Under the pieces are notes generated by a model. That model made no database searches. It worked only from the letters and a program-made list of their open reading frames with translations, and was not told where the DNA came from. A DNA stretch of 64,000 nucleotides from Arthonia radiata (Eukaryota > Ascomycota > Arthoniomycetes > Arthoniales > Arthoniaceae): the NCBI GenBank assembly GCA_002989075.1, contig PSQN01000016.1, forward strand, positions 1,407,346 through 1,471,345, written 5' to 3'. Both the position numbers and the translations under genes were made by a program. How positions within the stretch are numbered: the stretch's first letter is position 1; the number at the start of each line of letters is the position of its first letter. This document shows positions 54,341 to 64,000 of the stretch, piece by piece.

Positions 54341-56747
54341 CTAAAGTGCAGCTACACTAGCGACGTACCCCGTGTCTCCCATGGCTTCGGCACGTGCGAA
54401 CGCAGCAGTCAGTAGCGATGCATATGACCAAGTGAGGTCGGCCGCGCCCTATATTATACGTCAGCAATCGCACAGGGTCGATATTGCCGCCCCGAGGTGC
54501 TCTTATCAGGACGATGCCGGGTATGTGGCCTCAATTCCGAGCAAAGACAAGGCAATTGCAGAAGCTGTAGCAGCTGTAGGGGTTGGAACATACCTCAGGC
54601 GCTGCACTATCCCGATTGTACTCCTCTGGCGTATGGCCCCCTTCAGGCGTATACTGCTTGACAGTCCTCAAGAACGCGTCACCCCATCCTTGCAGAGCCG
54701 CCAGCATACCCTCGTATTCGGGTGTGCCACTGGCATATGAGCCCACCGGCGGTGAAACAGAAGCGGCGAAATAGTCCCAGAAAGGTTTCGAGACATCCGA
54801 GACTGCTATGCTGCCAGTGGCGTTGAATTCTGCAGATGCGCGGTAGAACACTTCAGCGAAGGAGGAAGTGCAGAGATACCAGGGATTGCCCAGGTTACCC
54901 GACTCGACTCCGTTGTAAGTGTCTTCAGGATACCTGCCGATGGGTGGAGCGAGCGTGTTGCCGGCAGCGTCCGTCTCAGTACCAGAGAGTGTGTAGATCT
55001 CCTTGAACCGCGTTGCCTGTCTGACAGCAGTCGCGAGCAGATAGTCATTAGTGTATGAGTAGATGCCGTCGCCAGCGTAGCCGTGGATGACGCCAAGTAG
55101 GACCGCAGAATCAATGTAGGTGTACTTGCCGCCAGCAACTGGGCCATATTCGTAGAGGATGATGCCGCGCAGAGGGGACCAGAAGTCGCCGAGAAGCGCT
55201 TCGATCTCGGATGCAGCTGCGGAATAGGACGACGCGGACGCTGAGTCTCCCAAACGTGTCGCGAAGTCTGCACCGAGGACAAGAGAGCGATGCTGCACCA
55301 TCTTGGTGTAGAAATGGTTGGCTTGCTCTTCCTCCCAGAGATCGAAGGAGCTGGATGAGAAGTTAGATACGACGAAATTGAGATCTTTCTTGACTGGTGC
55401 ATTGGAGTTGGCATCGGAATCGTAGATGTTGTTTCGCACATCGTCGATGCTGCCACCGGCGTCGAGGTAGGTATTGGAAAACTCGATCAGAGTGATGGCA
55501 GATGTCGCGGGCCCGTCATTCTGCGGACGGCCCCAAGGCCCAGTGAAGATGCTGTTGTCAAGGTTATACTTGGGCTCACCGAGACCAGTCTGAAGGCCAG
55601 GGTCATTCTGCTCCTGAGCTCGAGCGGTGGCGTAGCGGAATAGAAGGGAGGAATAATTGGTCTTTTGGTCGCCTGCTGGCGCAGCAGCGTACAGAGAGGC
55701 AACAACGTCCAGTGTCAAGGACGAATCACGCACCCAGTTGTAGGCATACTTGAATGCCGTTCAGCATAGTATCCTTAATGCATGTTTGAAGTGGCTCTGA
55801 ACTTACATCTGGAGCTTCAAAGCTCTGCGCGGCGATGACCGTACCAGGAGCGGCATCCGGAACCTCGATGTTGGTAAACATGTACGACAGCGAGTCAGCA
55901 GCCTGAGAGCCCGCCGAAGCAGCAAGCCAGTCCGTAATGTCCTGCGCGAATCCGGTAGGGCTTGCATACGGCGCGGGTATCGTGCTCGTAGAGGGAGTCG
56001 GCCCGCTTGCAGTAACAGTCTGGCCAAGCTGCTCATTGTAGGTCTGCCCGATGTCAAGAGCTTGGTAGGTGATATTGTTCAAGTGGGTGACGCCGTCGAG
56101 GTAGGCATTTGGGTTCGCCGCGTACCATATCTCGTAGTTGGAGTCTGGAACGTCAGATGCATAGCCCAGACCAAGGACGGTGAGCGCGGTGTTCACGTCT
56201 GTGCCGTCCGTGTAGAAGAGCTGGACGATCTTGTTGTAATTGACGTTCTACGTTAATGTTAGTAACCAGTCTCGCTACGGAAAATGATTCCGTCTATGTC
56301 AAAGCCGCATGTCAGCCTGCAGTGCCTGCCGTCTGTCTCATACGTCAAGCGTCTACGCAGTAGAGGCTTTGCAGCAATTTGACTGGCGCCGGCACCGTAT
56401 GGCCGGCGTAACGACAAGTTGTCGGAAACGGACAAGGTTGTCTTGTGCGTACAGGCTACTGATAGTCCTACTGGAGGGCTGCCGCCGCAGTCTGTCTCGA
56501 AACGCAAGAAGATCGACCAACGAAAGAAAGACCTACCTCAACATACGCAGAAACGTTCAACGACCCCCCTGCAAAGGTGAGCCTCTGGAGCACATGGTGA
56601 GAGCTCGCACATACCACAATAAGAAAACGACTGGAGGGCGACCCCAGCACCTTGGGCGGGCACGGCCGTGGTCAGGTTAGTCGTTTCACAAGCCTGCCCT
56701 GCTGCGTAACCAAATACGCCAACTAGGATTCCCATAAGCGCGTTCAT
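54341..56747 (-). CDS. Glucoamylase: N-terminal CBM21-like module plus GH15
   Basis: Five exons: 56747-56615, 56568-56537 (32 nt), 56247-55807, 55748-54594 and 54448-54341, 622 residues with exact phase. After a signal peptide (MNALMGILVGVFGYAAGQA), residues about 33-125 look like a CBM21 starch-binding module (VALQSFSYCGGSLNVSAYVE, NYNKIVQLFYTDG, SNYEIWYAANPNAYLDG). A Ser/Thr/Pro linker leads to GH15: DITDWLAASAGSQAAD, FEAPDYAYNWVRDSSLTLD, the general-acid loop FDLWEEEQANHFYT (about 336), GRYPEDTYNG, and the general-base segment PEEYNRD (about 581). Exon 5 supplies the last helix GAADLTWSYASLLTAAF. It should release glucose from starch ends, outside the cell. No C-terminal CBM20 is present. 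Confidence 0.9.
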
Positions 56748-58169
56748 CTTCAATGCTCCTAAACGCTCCATGATATCGGCACCGTAGTAGATAGTCTGCT
56801 CAACAAAATCTCCAGCAAGGTATCCAGTCTCCAGAGGCAAGAGTGACCGGGAACCAGGCATTTAAAGGCAGCGACCGGGGTGAAGTATGGGTAGACATCA
56901 CGCACGTGAAGGTGGTCAAGCATGCTGGGAGCTAGTGCCGGTGGTGCTGTGGTGCGTGGCAGGAGGGGTTGCCGTTCACCTCAGCCTGAAGGCCTTTGGA
57001 TCTTGCTCGCTCACTACCAGGCCACCGAAAGCAGCGACTATCCAGGCGTTGAGAACCTCAACGTACCAGGTGCCAGGCTACGCTGCATCCAGGGCCGGCA
57101 ACCCCTCCTGAAGCGCACCTCAAGGTGGCATCCGCGCATTGTTAGCGTCCCTGGTGGATACTCTACTCACTATTGTTCAGCACATTGCCGCAGCCGATTG
57201 GCAGCGCGTTGACGTGCTACAGCGTCTAAGACCCACATCTTGTGAAGATGAGAAGGCGCGACTCAGCTTTTCTGGAGAATTGATGGCGGGGAGTGGGAGA
57301 TCGCTCTGGGGAAACAGCCACTGCCGCAGGGGTCGAGGCTTGGCGCTGCTGGCGCTTCGAATTGCCGACTTCACTTTGCCTCCTCATATTCATTGCTGCA
57401 TGTTGGTATGTAATAGAACTGAGCGCACGCAATGTTGGAAAGCAGTCCTGAGCATGCCTCAATTTTACGTTGTGCAAACGCCAATCCAGCGATGTCCTTG
57501 CGTTCCGCAAATGGTTAATTGATCGGCCCGATACAGTTGTGTGTGGGTCTCGGACGCAGAAGCACATGATAGTCTCTTAAAAGAATGCGCACCCCATCTT
57601 CACATGGGAAATTATCCTTGTCGGGGACTTCACAGACTCCACAGCGGCGTTCTCAATCGTCGTAATGAGGGGAGGGCAGTGCGGACGGTGAGCAAGGATT
57701 CTTAAACCTCGATTGCTATTTGCTAGCGTGAGCGCTGGATGCGCTCGCGAGGACATCACAAGTGAAGTCATGATTAGATATCGGCATCGGGATGGTGCGA
57801 CAGCACTCTCGCGTCCTTCGGGGAACAATTTAAGTCGCAGACAGCCGTGGTTGCTATATATTCATCGCGAGAAGATCGAGAGCGGCAACAAATCAAGCAG
57901 CATGGGAAAAAAGAATACAACCGCCTCAAGAGGGGAGTTTGGGAGGTTAGGGAATTTGAGAGTTTGCAGGAACAGCTAGTATACAAGGAGAGGCCAGCTC
58001 ATCCAGGGCCAGCTGTCAAACCAACCACATCCCGGGTTCAATGAGTGTACAGGCTTTTGTCTCGTAGCCCCAACGGAAGGTAAGACCGTGCCGTCTCCTT
58101 GAAGGCGGCGACGCTGGTGTCTGAGTGTCAGCCCTTGATAGCAGCACCAACCAGCGGTGGCAACGTACC
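56748..58169. other. Intergenic, 1.4 kb
   Basis: It contains the glucoamylase promoter and one copy of a sequence repeated at 60748-60893. No gene recognised. Confidence 0.4.
57521..57668 (+). repeat. Dispersed repeat, copy A
   Basis: About 148 bp aligns in the same orientation with 60748-60893. Shared words include GATCGG(C/T)CCGATAC, GTGTGGGTCTC, AAGCACATGAT, TTCACATGG and AAATTATCCTTGTC. Similarity stops abruptly at both ends; no terminal repeats seen. Confidence 0.65.
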
Positions 58170-58385
58170 TCATTTCTTATCATAGTACGAAGAAGTGGCA
58201 TCGTCCTTGGCGTCCTGGTCCTTGCCCGCCTGACGCCTCCTCTGCGAGTCTTTCCCGGCGTCGCCCATCATCGTGGTCTCCTTGCCGGAGTGCTGCCCTT
58301 CTTTCTCCTTGCTGCCCAGATGAATGATCTTGCCCTCTAGCTTCTTGAGGGTACTTTCGTGGCCGCCGCTGTTGCTGCTTGACAT
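58170..58385 (-). CDS. Small hydrophilic protein, 71 residues
   Basis: An open frame from ATG 58385: begins MSSSNSGGHESTLKKLEGKI, then is Lys/Gly/Asp/Gln-rich (KEKEGQHSGKETT, DSQRRRQAGKDQDAKDD) and ends SSYYDKK. It is strongly hydrophilic and without Cys, like small disordered stress proteins of fungi, but I cannot name a family. A 10-bp tandem repeat lies about 65 bp upstream of the start. Moderate chance of being a real gene. Confidence 0.45.
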   Translation of the reverse strand: MSSSNSGGHESTLKKLEGKIIHLGSKEKEGQHSGKETTMMGDAGKDSQRRRQAGKDQDAKDDATSSYYDKK

Positions 58386-58450
58386 GATGATGATAAAGTC
58401 TCGTGGTTTGTGTGTAAAAGTTTGTGTTGTTTGGTTGATGCTAGTCTGGA

Positions 58451-58500
58451 TGATGCTGAACGATGCTGAACGATGCTGAACGATGCTGAATGATGCTGAA
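58451..58500. repeat. 10-bp tandem repeat, 5 copies
   Basis: Five copies of YGATGCTGAA in a row; the middle three are identical. It lies in the presumed 5' leader or promoter of the small gene at 58170-58385. Confidence 0.9.
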
Positions 58501-61354
58501 TTGTTCTGACCTTCCAGTGAACTGGATTAAGGCCTTTTATGCTCTCCATTGCAGGGGGACACGTTGTCAAAGACACAAAATCAGCCATGCGCTGAGTACA
58601 GCTGTCATCTACGGATGCTGACACTGCCTGGTCGTAAGGACGTGGTGAGAAAATGAGAATCGTCTCATAATCGATGACGGACGCAGATATCAGCATCTCT
58701 TCCGTAGATTGCTGGTTTCACAATCTGGTAACAATGAATCATGCAGCTGCTGTCTCGGCCCCGTGAGTGGTGTTGTGAGACGGCCGGTCTTTTCCACTGC
58801 AAGCCAGAGGGAGGTCGCGTCAGAGAGCGAATGCGGACGATTGCGGTGTCTTAGGTCGTACGAGATCTGTGTGATCGTGCGGAAGTATGATCATATGCGC
58901 GTGTTGCTCGAGTCACGATGACGGATAAAATGTGTAAACGAGTGCACGGCATTCAGCGCAAAGAGCAGGTGACATGTGAGGTGAGATATGACCGTCGCTA
59001 GATCCGGTCTCGACTTACCGGAATAGACCGCTACGTGTTTTACACACCACTTTTCACACAACGGAGAGCGATAGTCCACGGCTGATGAAACAGAAGTACG
59101 TTTTGGGTCAAAGGTAGAATTGAGGTTTGGCTTGCTTTGAGAATCTTACGATACATTTGTCATTATTCGTGTAAGACTTTTTGGGGGATGGCTCATGGCA
59201 CTATGGTTTTGTACCGCCATTTCGAATTGATTATGCATCGTAGCTACAGTTGTTAGGGTACAAACGTCTGCACTTACTACTTCATGAGCTAGGCCTTAAA
59301 TCTCAATTGTGTGCTGACCAAACATGCAAGCTGCTTACCAGAGTCCAGACGGATCAAATGCGCGGATGTATATTGCTCAGCAGTGCAGATCGGAGTAAGA
59401 CCATGATAAACGCCAAATATAGGAAAGAGGAACACGAGTTTTGTCATCAAAGGGAGGCCGACGGTCAACAGCCAAAGCTTCGACCGACCGTTGAGATCTC
59501 TGCTTAGGTCCCTTGCCTCGGATCCTTCGGCCTTCACCTGCACCTGGGCCCTCCCGCGGGCACTGTATCCCGATGCGCAGCGTAGAAAGGGCCTCTTGTG
59601 GGCTACCCCTCTGAGATTGGCTCAACGCGTGATGGAGAAGTTGTACTATTCGTCCAGAAGAAGAACGAGGGTAGAGTATTCGCGGCGGTCCTCAAGGTCT
59701 TCGTTGCGGAGCGGAAGTCCCCGAACCAGTGTTCAAAAAGGAGCAAACCACGCCACGTCAAGGGCCAAATCAAATGGATCAAATCGCCCTTCAACACGGC
59801 CTCGACTTGATGCATTCAACTCAAGCCTTCTCGGTGTGATTCGTATTCGCTTATCTCGAGAGGTCAAACAAGTCAGGACAGGGCTTGCCATTGTGGTAAA
59901 CGTGAGATTTATCACGCCGCAGGTCCGGATCAGATCGTTTTGCTTTCGTCGAAACACTGCTCACGACGTCTCGAGCCCGACCTCCCGACCTTCCGAGCCA
60001 CACAGGATAGTTTGTAAGCGCAGGGTGCCGTATAAGGTGCATCAAGGCAAGGCCGGTCCTCAGCATGGCCAACGGGGCGAGACCTTGCGTCAGCTAGGCT
60101 CGAGCTTCTCGCTTGACCTGTTGACGTACAGTTTTAATAGGCTCACGTTGCCTTTAGTTACGAGGCCCGTGAGTCAGGGCAATTCCTGAAGGCGAGTCAG
60201 GCCTTACCGAGCTTTGAGCCCCGAAGTCAGGCGTAAGCAGCACATTTCGTGTGCATGCATCGCAGAAGGGTGATTGTGATTGCCTGTTCGGGACTGGGAC
60301 CTGGGCCATGTGAGACGGAGCGAGCAAGAGAGGCTCGACAATGAATGCACTCAGCATGCTCAGGACTACGAACTAGAAAGCAAGGGATTAGGGAAGTCGG
60401 GTGGCGACAGAACACCGTTGGACTGAGAACGTCGACTGTCCCAAGCACGCAAACAAGACGGCACATGTCGATATCAGAATTTAGAAAGCGTTGCGGTGAT
60501 ATTGGGGGCTTTTTGGCCCCGGACCTTTCGTCCATCCTTCCGCTGCCCCAAAACGTTTTAGCGTCCGCTACTTGCCCGGCTTTCTTACCACACACAGCCC
60601 TGCCACAATTTTTCGATCAGAGTATGACCACTTCAGATTGGATCTCATTACTTTACCAAGATAGACTCGTGTCACTTCTTCATATCATGGCCATGCAAAC
60701 GTGTTCTATGACCAGTCTAAAATCCCGCGACACAGGCCTGATCGTCGTCTGATCGGTCCGATACTTCTGCGTGTGGGTCTCAACGCACAAGCACATGATG
60801 GTCTGAAGAATGCGCTCTTCATTTTCACATGGTAAATTATCCTTGTCCAGACTTGACAGCCTTTGGAGCGACTCTTCCGGCCGTCATGATGAGTGTCGAC
60901 CATCGGCGAGCGATCAGGCGCACGAGATCAACGTGAAGTAATGGGGTGCGTTTGCCCAGCGGACGGAAGTTGGTGCGGTGTGTTCACAGACAATGGATAA
61001 GACGTTGTCAGCCACCTGGGGTAGTCTGGGGTAGAGTGGGGACAAAGAAGGTGGCGACTGCGCGACCCAATACTCTTCGCCGGCACGTGAACGAACATCC
61101 TTGCTCTGGCATGTGGTTGTTGCGTGATGTGGATCATGAGTACCGGTCTCGCACAGTAGCTTTCTACTTGCAGACTAAGACTTCCACGTGAATGAGCGGC
61201 ACTGCGATCGGCACCTAGAGTATCAACTTGTTTGAGAATCGTGCGCATGTGCAGACCAAGGCTCTCACATGTTCGATGGCGTACCCAACCAGGCGTCTAG
61301 AGTAGTGGAGAGCGCGAGAACTGTCTCCATCCAGAGGAACTCAGGCATCGTCTG
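58501..61354. other. Gene-poor region, 2.9 kb
   Basis: Open frames at 59491-60189 (starts with TTG, Arg/Ser-rich) and others have no domain and overlap on both strands. Contains repeat copy B. Confidence 0.4.
60748..60893 (+). repeat. Dispersed repeat, copy B
   Basis: The direct-orientation partner of 57521-57668, about 70-80 percent alike by eye with small indels. Confidence 0.65.
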
Positions 61355-62924
61355 CTACTTCACCGTGGCGGGCTTTGACAGCTGAGCTCTCTCCTCGAGC
61401 GCTTCAGCCGGCGGCTTGACGTTGCGCCTCCCCTGAAACTTTTGCTTCTTTAACGTATCGATGCGCTCGGGCGTCAATCTGAATGAGCGCGGAAACCACG
61501 TATCCAACTTCTGCTGCTCTTCATCATCGCCCGTGATCATCGTCGTCAGCGCCTCCGCGCACTTCAGACACATCACCATACCATGACCATTGAAGCTCAC
61601 ACTAGCCCACAGATTAGACTTGCCAGGCACCGCACCAACAAACGGCAGGCCATCCGCCGACGTCCCCATGATGCCCGTCCACTCCTTACGTATCCGGCCT
61701 TCCGGGTCATCTTCACCCCAATTGTCGCCGAAGTAGCGCGCCGTGCTGTCGTGGAGGTACTTCGACACGGAGGGGTTGATGACGCTGTCGTCCGTCTCGC
61801 CGAACTCGGAGGCGCCTTCGCCTGGGAGAGTGGCCCAGCCGCCGCCGATGAGAATGTCACCGGCATGTTGGGCGCCGGCCGGTCGCGGGATCATGTATTC
61901 GTAGCCGTTCGAGTAGGAGAAGGTGTAGGTATGGGAAAGTGGTTTAGGAAGTTTGGAGCCCGGACGCTGAGAGGTGATCTGACCGCGCAGGGGAACGATG
62001 ATGGATTGGAAGACGTCGGGGAGAAGGTGGGCGGTGTAGCCGTTTGTGGCGAGAATGACATTCGAGGCTTGCATACTTCTGTCTCTGGAGCGGACTGTCC
62101 AGCTTGAATCTCCTCGCTGCTCGAGTGCGGTGACAGGCGTGTTCGCATAGATCTTCAAGCCTTTCGATTGCGCCACTTCGAGCACACCAGTAGCGAACTT
62201 GTAGCTGTGCACGCTGCCTGCTTCCTTGTACTCGACGGCGCCGAGCGCATCCGGACACAGGAAGCGTCTTCGCGCCTCATCTCGGCCAATGATTGTATAG
62301 CGCTCGCACTCGCCATCAATATGCGTATTCATGTAGCTCGTACATTTCTTTGCAGTCTCGAGCTGTTCGGCATCGTATATTACGTCGACGGTGCTCGAAG
62401 GATGGACATCGCAATCAATCCCATGCTCTCCTACCAGAGCGTGTGTCGCTTTCACGTTGGCGTGCTCCAGCTTCGCGATGCGGACAGCTTCATCGAAGCC
62501 TAACGCCTCGAGCTCATGTGGGAAGTGGCGGTATGATGCGCCCTGATATGAAATTAGCACGTGTCTTGCTCGTTGCCCACAACGCCTCGCTGCTAGAGGC
62601 GGACCCCAAGGGATAGGAAGGATCGTTCTCTTCATGTATAGCAAAGGTACATCAACACCACACCTTTGTGTGGCCTCCATTACGACCTGTCGCTCCACTG
62701 CATACTTCTCTAGCTTCGAGCATCACTACATGTGCAGACGGTTTCTTTTGAAGCATGTTGAGAGCCATGCAAGCACCGCTGATGCCGCTGCCAACAACGA
62801 CATAGTCTGCGTTGTCCGTCCATGCTGACGGCGGGCGGATGTTTGGCTGGTGGGTGGCTTGCCAATAGGACTGTGTCGGATTAGCGACTGGTAACGAGAC
62901 AAGTAGCGTTGAGCGCTCGTCCAT
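61355..62924 (-). CDS. DAO-family FAD-dependent oxidoreductase
   Basis: Exon 1 is 62924-62664 and exon 2 is 62542-61355 (482 residues, phase 0). The Rossmann motif YVVVGSGISGACMALNML (GxGxxG at residues 45-50) is followed by VVMLEAREVCSGATGRNGGH, the usual second FAD-contact block. Exon 2 continues GASYRHFPHELEALGFDEAV, NVILATNGYTAHLLPDVF, PLRGQITSQRP, FSYSNGYEYMIPRP, ILIGGGW and KEWTGIMGTSADGLPFVGAV, then the closing SFNGHGMVMCLKCAEALT. These are the signatures of the amino-acid/amine oxidase group that includes gamma-glutamylputrescine oxidoreductase; the substrate is an amine or imino acid, not determined. Residues matching the family's N-terminal helix (LLIEFLKAFPGEQQ) lie upstream in a different frame. 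Confidence 0.85.
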
Positions 62925-63387
62925 TGCTGTTCGCCGGGAAATGCCTTCAGAAATTCTATCAATAGCTTGTGGTATTCAAACAAATGGCGTGTTCGTCCAC
63001 TGATGTTTTGGAAAGAGTAAGAGTGGACGCGTTATCTTGCTTTAGACATGCCGCGGAAGCGTTTGCTGTGCGCGGGGACCTGATCGTCAGGTACAAGGTT
63101 GCTCGTGCAGCTATTACGTTCATGTATCACTGAGGTTTGCAGCATCCAATGCATGTCTTTTTTAGTAAGAAACAATTGATAAAATGGCTCACGGCCGGAT
63201 ATTGCTGTAATTACATAACGACCATTGTGTACTGCAACGATGTGGTGACTTTGCTTTCTGTGACACCAAGCACTATACTTCGATCAGAGACCTTTTCCCA
63301 AATATTGAAACCCGAAAGCATTGCTCCGATAACCCTCGCAGTGTAAATTAAAATCTATACAGCCATGGACACATCAAGCGCATTGCT
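62925..63387. other. Intergenic, with possible N-terminal fragment of the oxidoreductase
   Basis: The minus frame from ATG 62983 begins MFEYHKLLIEFLKAFPGE, resembling the N terminus of DAO relatives; it runs out of frame into the gene. The rest looks like promoter and 3' flank. Confidence 0.4.
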
Positions 63388-63997
63388 TTACAAAAAAGCG
63401 GCGAAGATGAGACCGACGAGACCAAGGGCACCGCCGCTGACTTGGATAGCAGCAGCGCCGTTGGTCGGTTGGGAGCCGGAAGATGAGGAGGCTTTTGAGC
63501 TGCTGCGCGAGCCGCTGGTGCTGGAAGAGCCAGTGCTGGAGGAGTCGGAAGAAGAGCTGGAGCTGGATGGGGTCGCGTTGGGAGTCGCGTTAGGAGTGCC
63601 AGCAGGAGTGCCAGGGGTACCAGCGCTCGGGTAGTTGTACAAAGCCGGAGTCGCGCCAGCGCCCATTGGTGCCATGTACGAGCCGCCGCTTGGGTAGTAC
63701 GGTGCTGCAGCCGGGGTGGTCATGCCAGCGGGGATGGTCACGACGGCCGGCTGACTGGTCACCACGTTTGTATTGACGTCAGTGTTGACGGTTGGGATGC
63801 CTGTGGAAACACATGTCAGTGATGCTGCATTGAAGCCGGAGACGCGCGCACGCGCAAGGAGAGAACTCACCAGTGACGACGCCGAGGGAGTTTGTCTGGG
63901 TAAGGAAGGCGGTCGCCGGGTTGCTGTAGGCGACAGAGGAGGAAGCGCTTTGCGCAACGGCAGCGCCCGCGAAAGCAAGAGCAGCGACAGTCTTCAT
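63388..63997 (-). CDS. GPI-anchored Ser/Thr-rich cell-wall protein
   Basis: Exon 1 is 63997-63871 and exon 2 is 63800-63388 (179 residues). The signal peptide MKTVAALAFAGAAVAQ is followed by SNPATAFLTQTNSLGVVTGI and a Pro/Ala/Thr-rich segment (TPAAAPYYPSGGSYMAPMGA), the short repeat TPGTPAGTPNATPNATPS and a poly-Ser stretch. The C terminus (GSQPTNGAAAIQVSGGALGL then a hydrophobic end LVGLIFAAFL) is a GPI attachment signal, with Asn or Gly at NGAAA as likely cleavage site. Low Cys and heavy O-glycosylation potential fit a structural wall protein. It runs to within 3 bp of the window end. Confidence 0.8.
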
Positions 63998-64000
63998 TGT

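Noticed and set aside
54806-55456. 216-codon minus-strand frame
   Set aside because: A shadow of the GH15 catalytic exon in another frame, rich in Ser/Arg/Thr.
59491-60189. 232-codon plus-strand frame
   Set aside because: Starts with TTG, has no recognisable domain and basic, Ser-rich composition typical of chance frames.

Overview
This window is nuclear DNA of a filamentous ascomycete. Genes are split by short GT...AG introns (about 45-65 nt, often with a CTRAC-like branch site). The gene set is typical of Pezizomycotina: Zn2Cys6 regulators with the fungal middle homology region, a Pth11-like rhodopsin-domain receptor, a HET-domain protein, a GH15 glucoamylase and Ser/Thr-rich GPI proteins. 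Dothideomycetes is my best guess from how the proteins read; no marker in the window proves it. Splice sites were placed by eye, requiring GT/AG boundaries, matching phase and family continuity. For most multi-exon genes below the summed exon length is an exact multiple of three.

Layout. 0.5-9.3 kb (all minus): a BTB/POZ protein, a LYR-motif protein, a Pth11-like receptor and a single-pass kelch/propeller protein. 11.3-14.2 kb is a compact housekeeping block: ribosomal protein L35 diverges from the Golgi SNARE GOS1, which converges on the ATP synthase assembly factor ATP10. 14.8-26.7 kb looks like an accessory, allorecognition-type island: a TPR-ankyrin protein diverges from a HET-domain protein, followed by a fungal polytopic membrane protein. 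A decayed paralogue of that membrane protein lies about 3.4 kb further on, interrupted by a 355-bp hAT-like MITE and carrying an internal inversion. 27.3-34.6 kb: a single-pass protein with GGQTQ/AGQTQ repeats, then a head-to-head pair of Zn2Cys6 transcription factors. 35.3-48.8 kb is gene-rich: EMC5, the meiotic MutS homologue MSH5, a Cys-rich secreted protein, a 14-3-3-like protein, a SANT/Myb-like protein with two candidate first exons and a small gene nested in its first intron, the p24 cargo receptor EMP24, and an MFS exporter. 48.8-64 kb is gene-poor: a single-pass surface protein, a CBM21-GH15 glucoamylase, a tiny hydrophilic protein, a DAO-type FAD oxidoreductase and a GPI-anchored wall protein, separated by non-coding DNA with simple tandem repeats and a roughly 145-bp sequence present twice.

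Taken together, secretory-pathway genes (GOS1, EMC5, EMP24) and mitochondrial or ribosomal genes (ATP10, L35, probably the LYR protein) form the conserved backbone. The HET/TPR-ANK/membrane-protein segment is the variable part. I saw no rRNA, tRNA, CRISPR array, reverse transcriptase, integrase or capsid-like reading frame.
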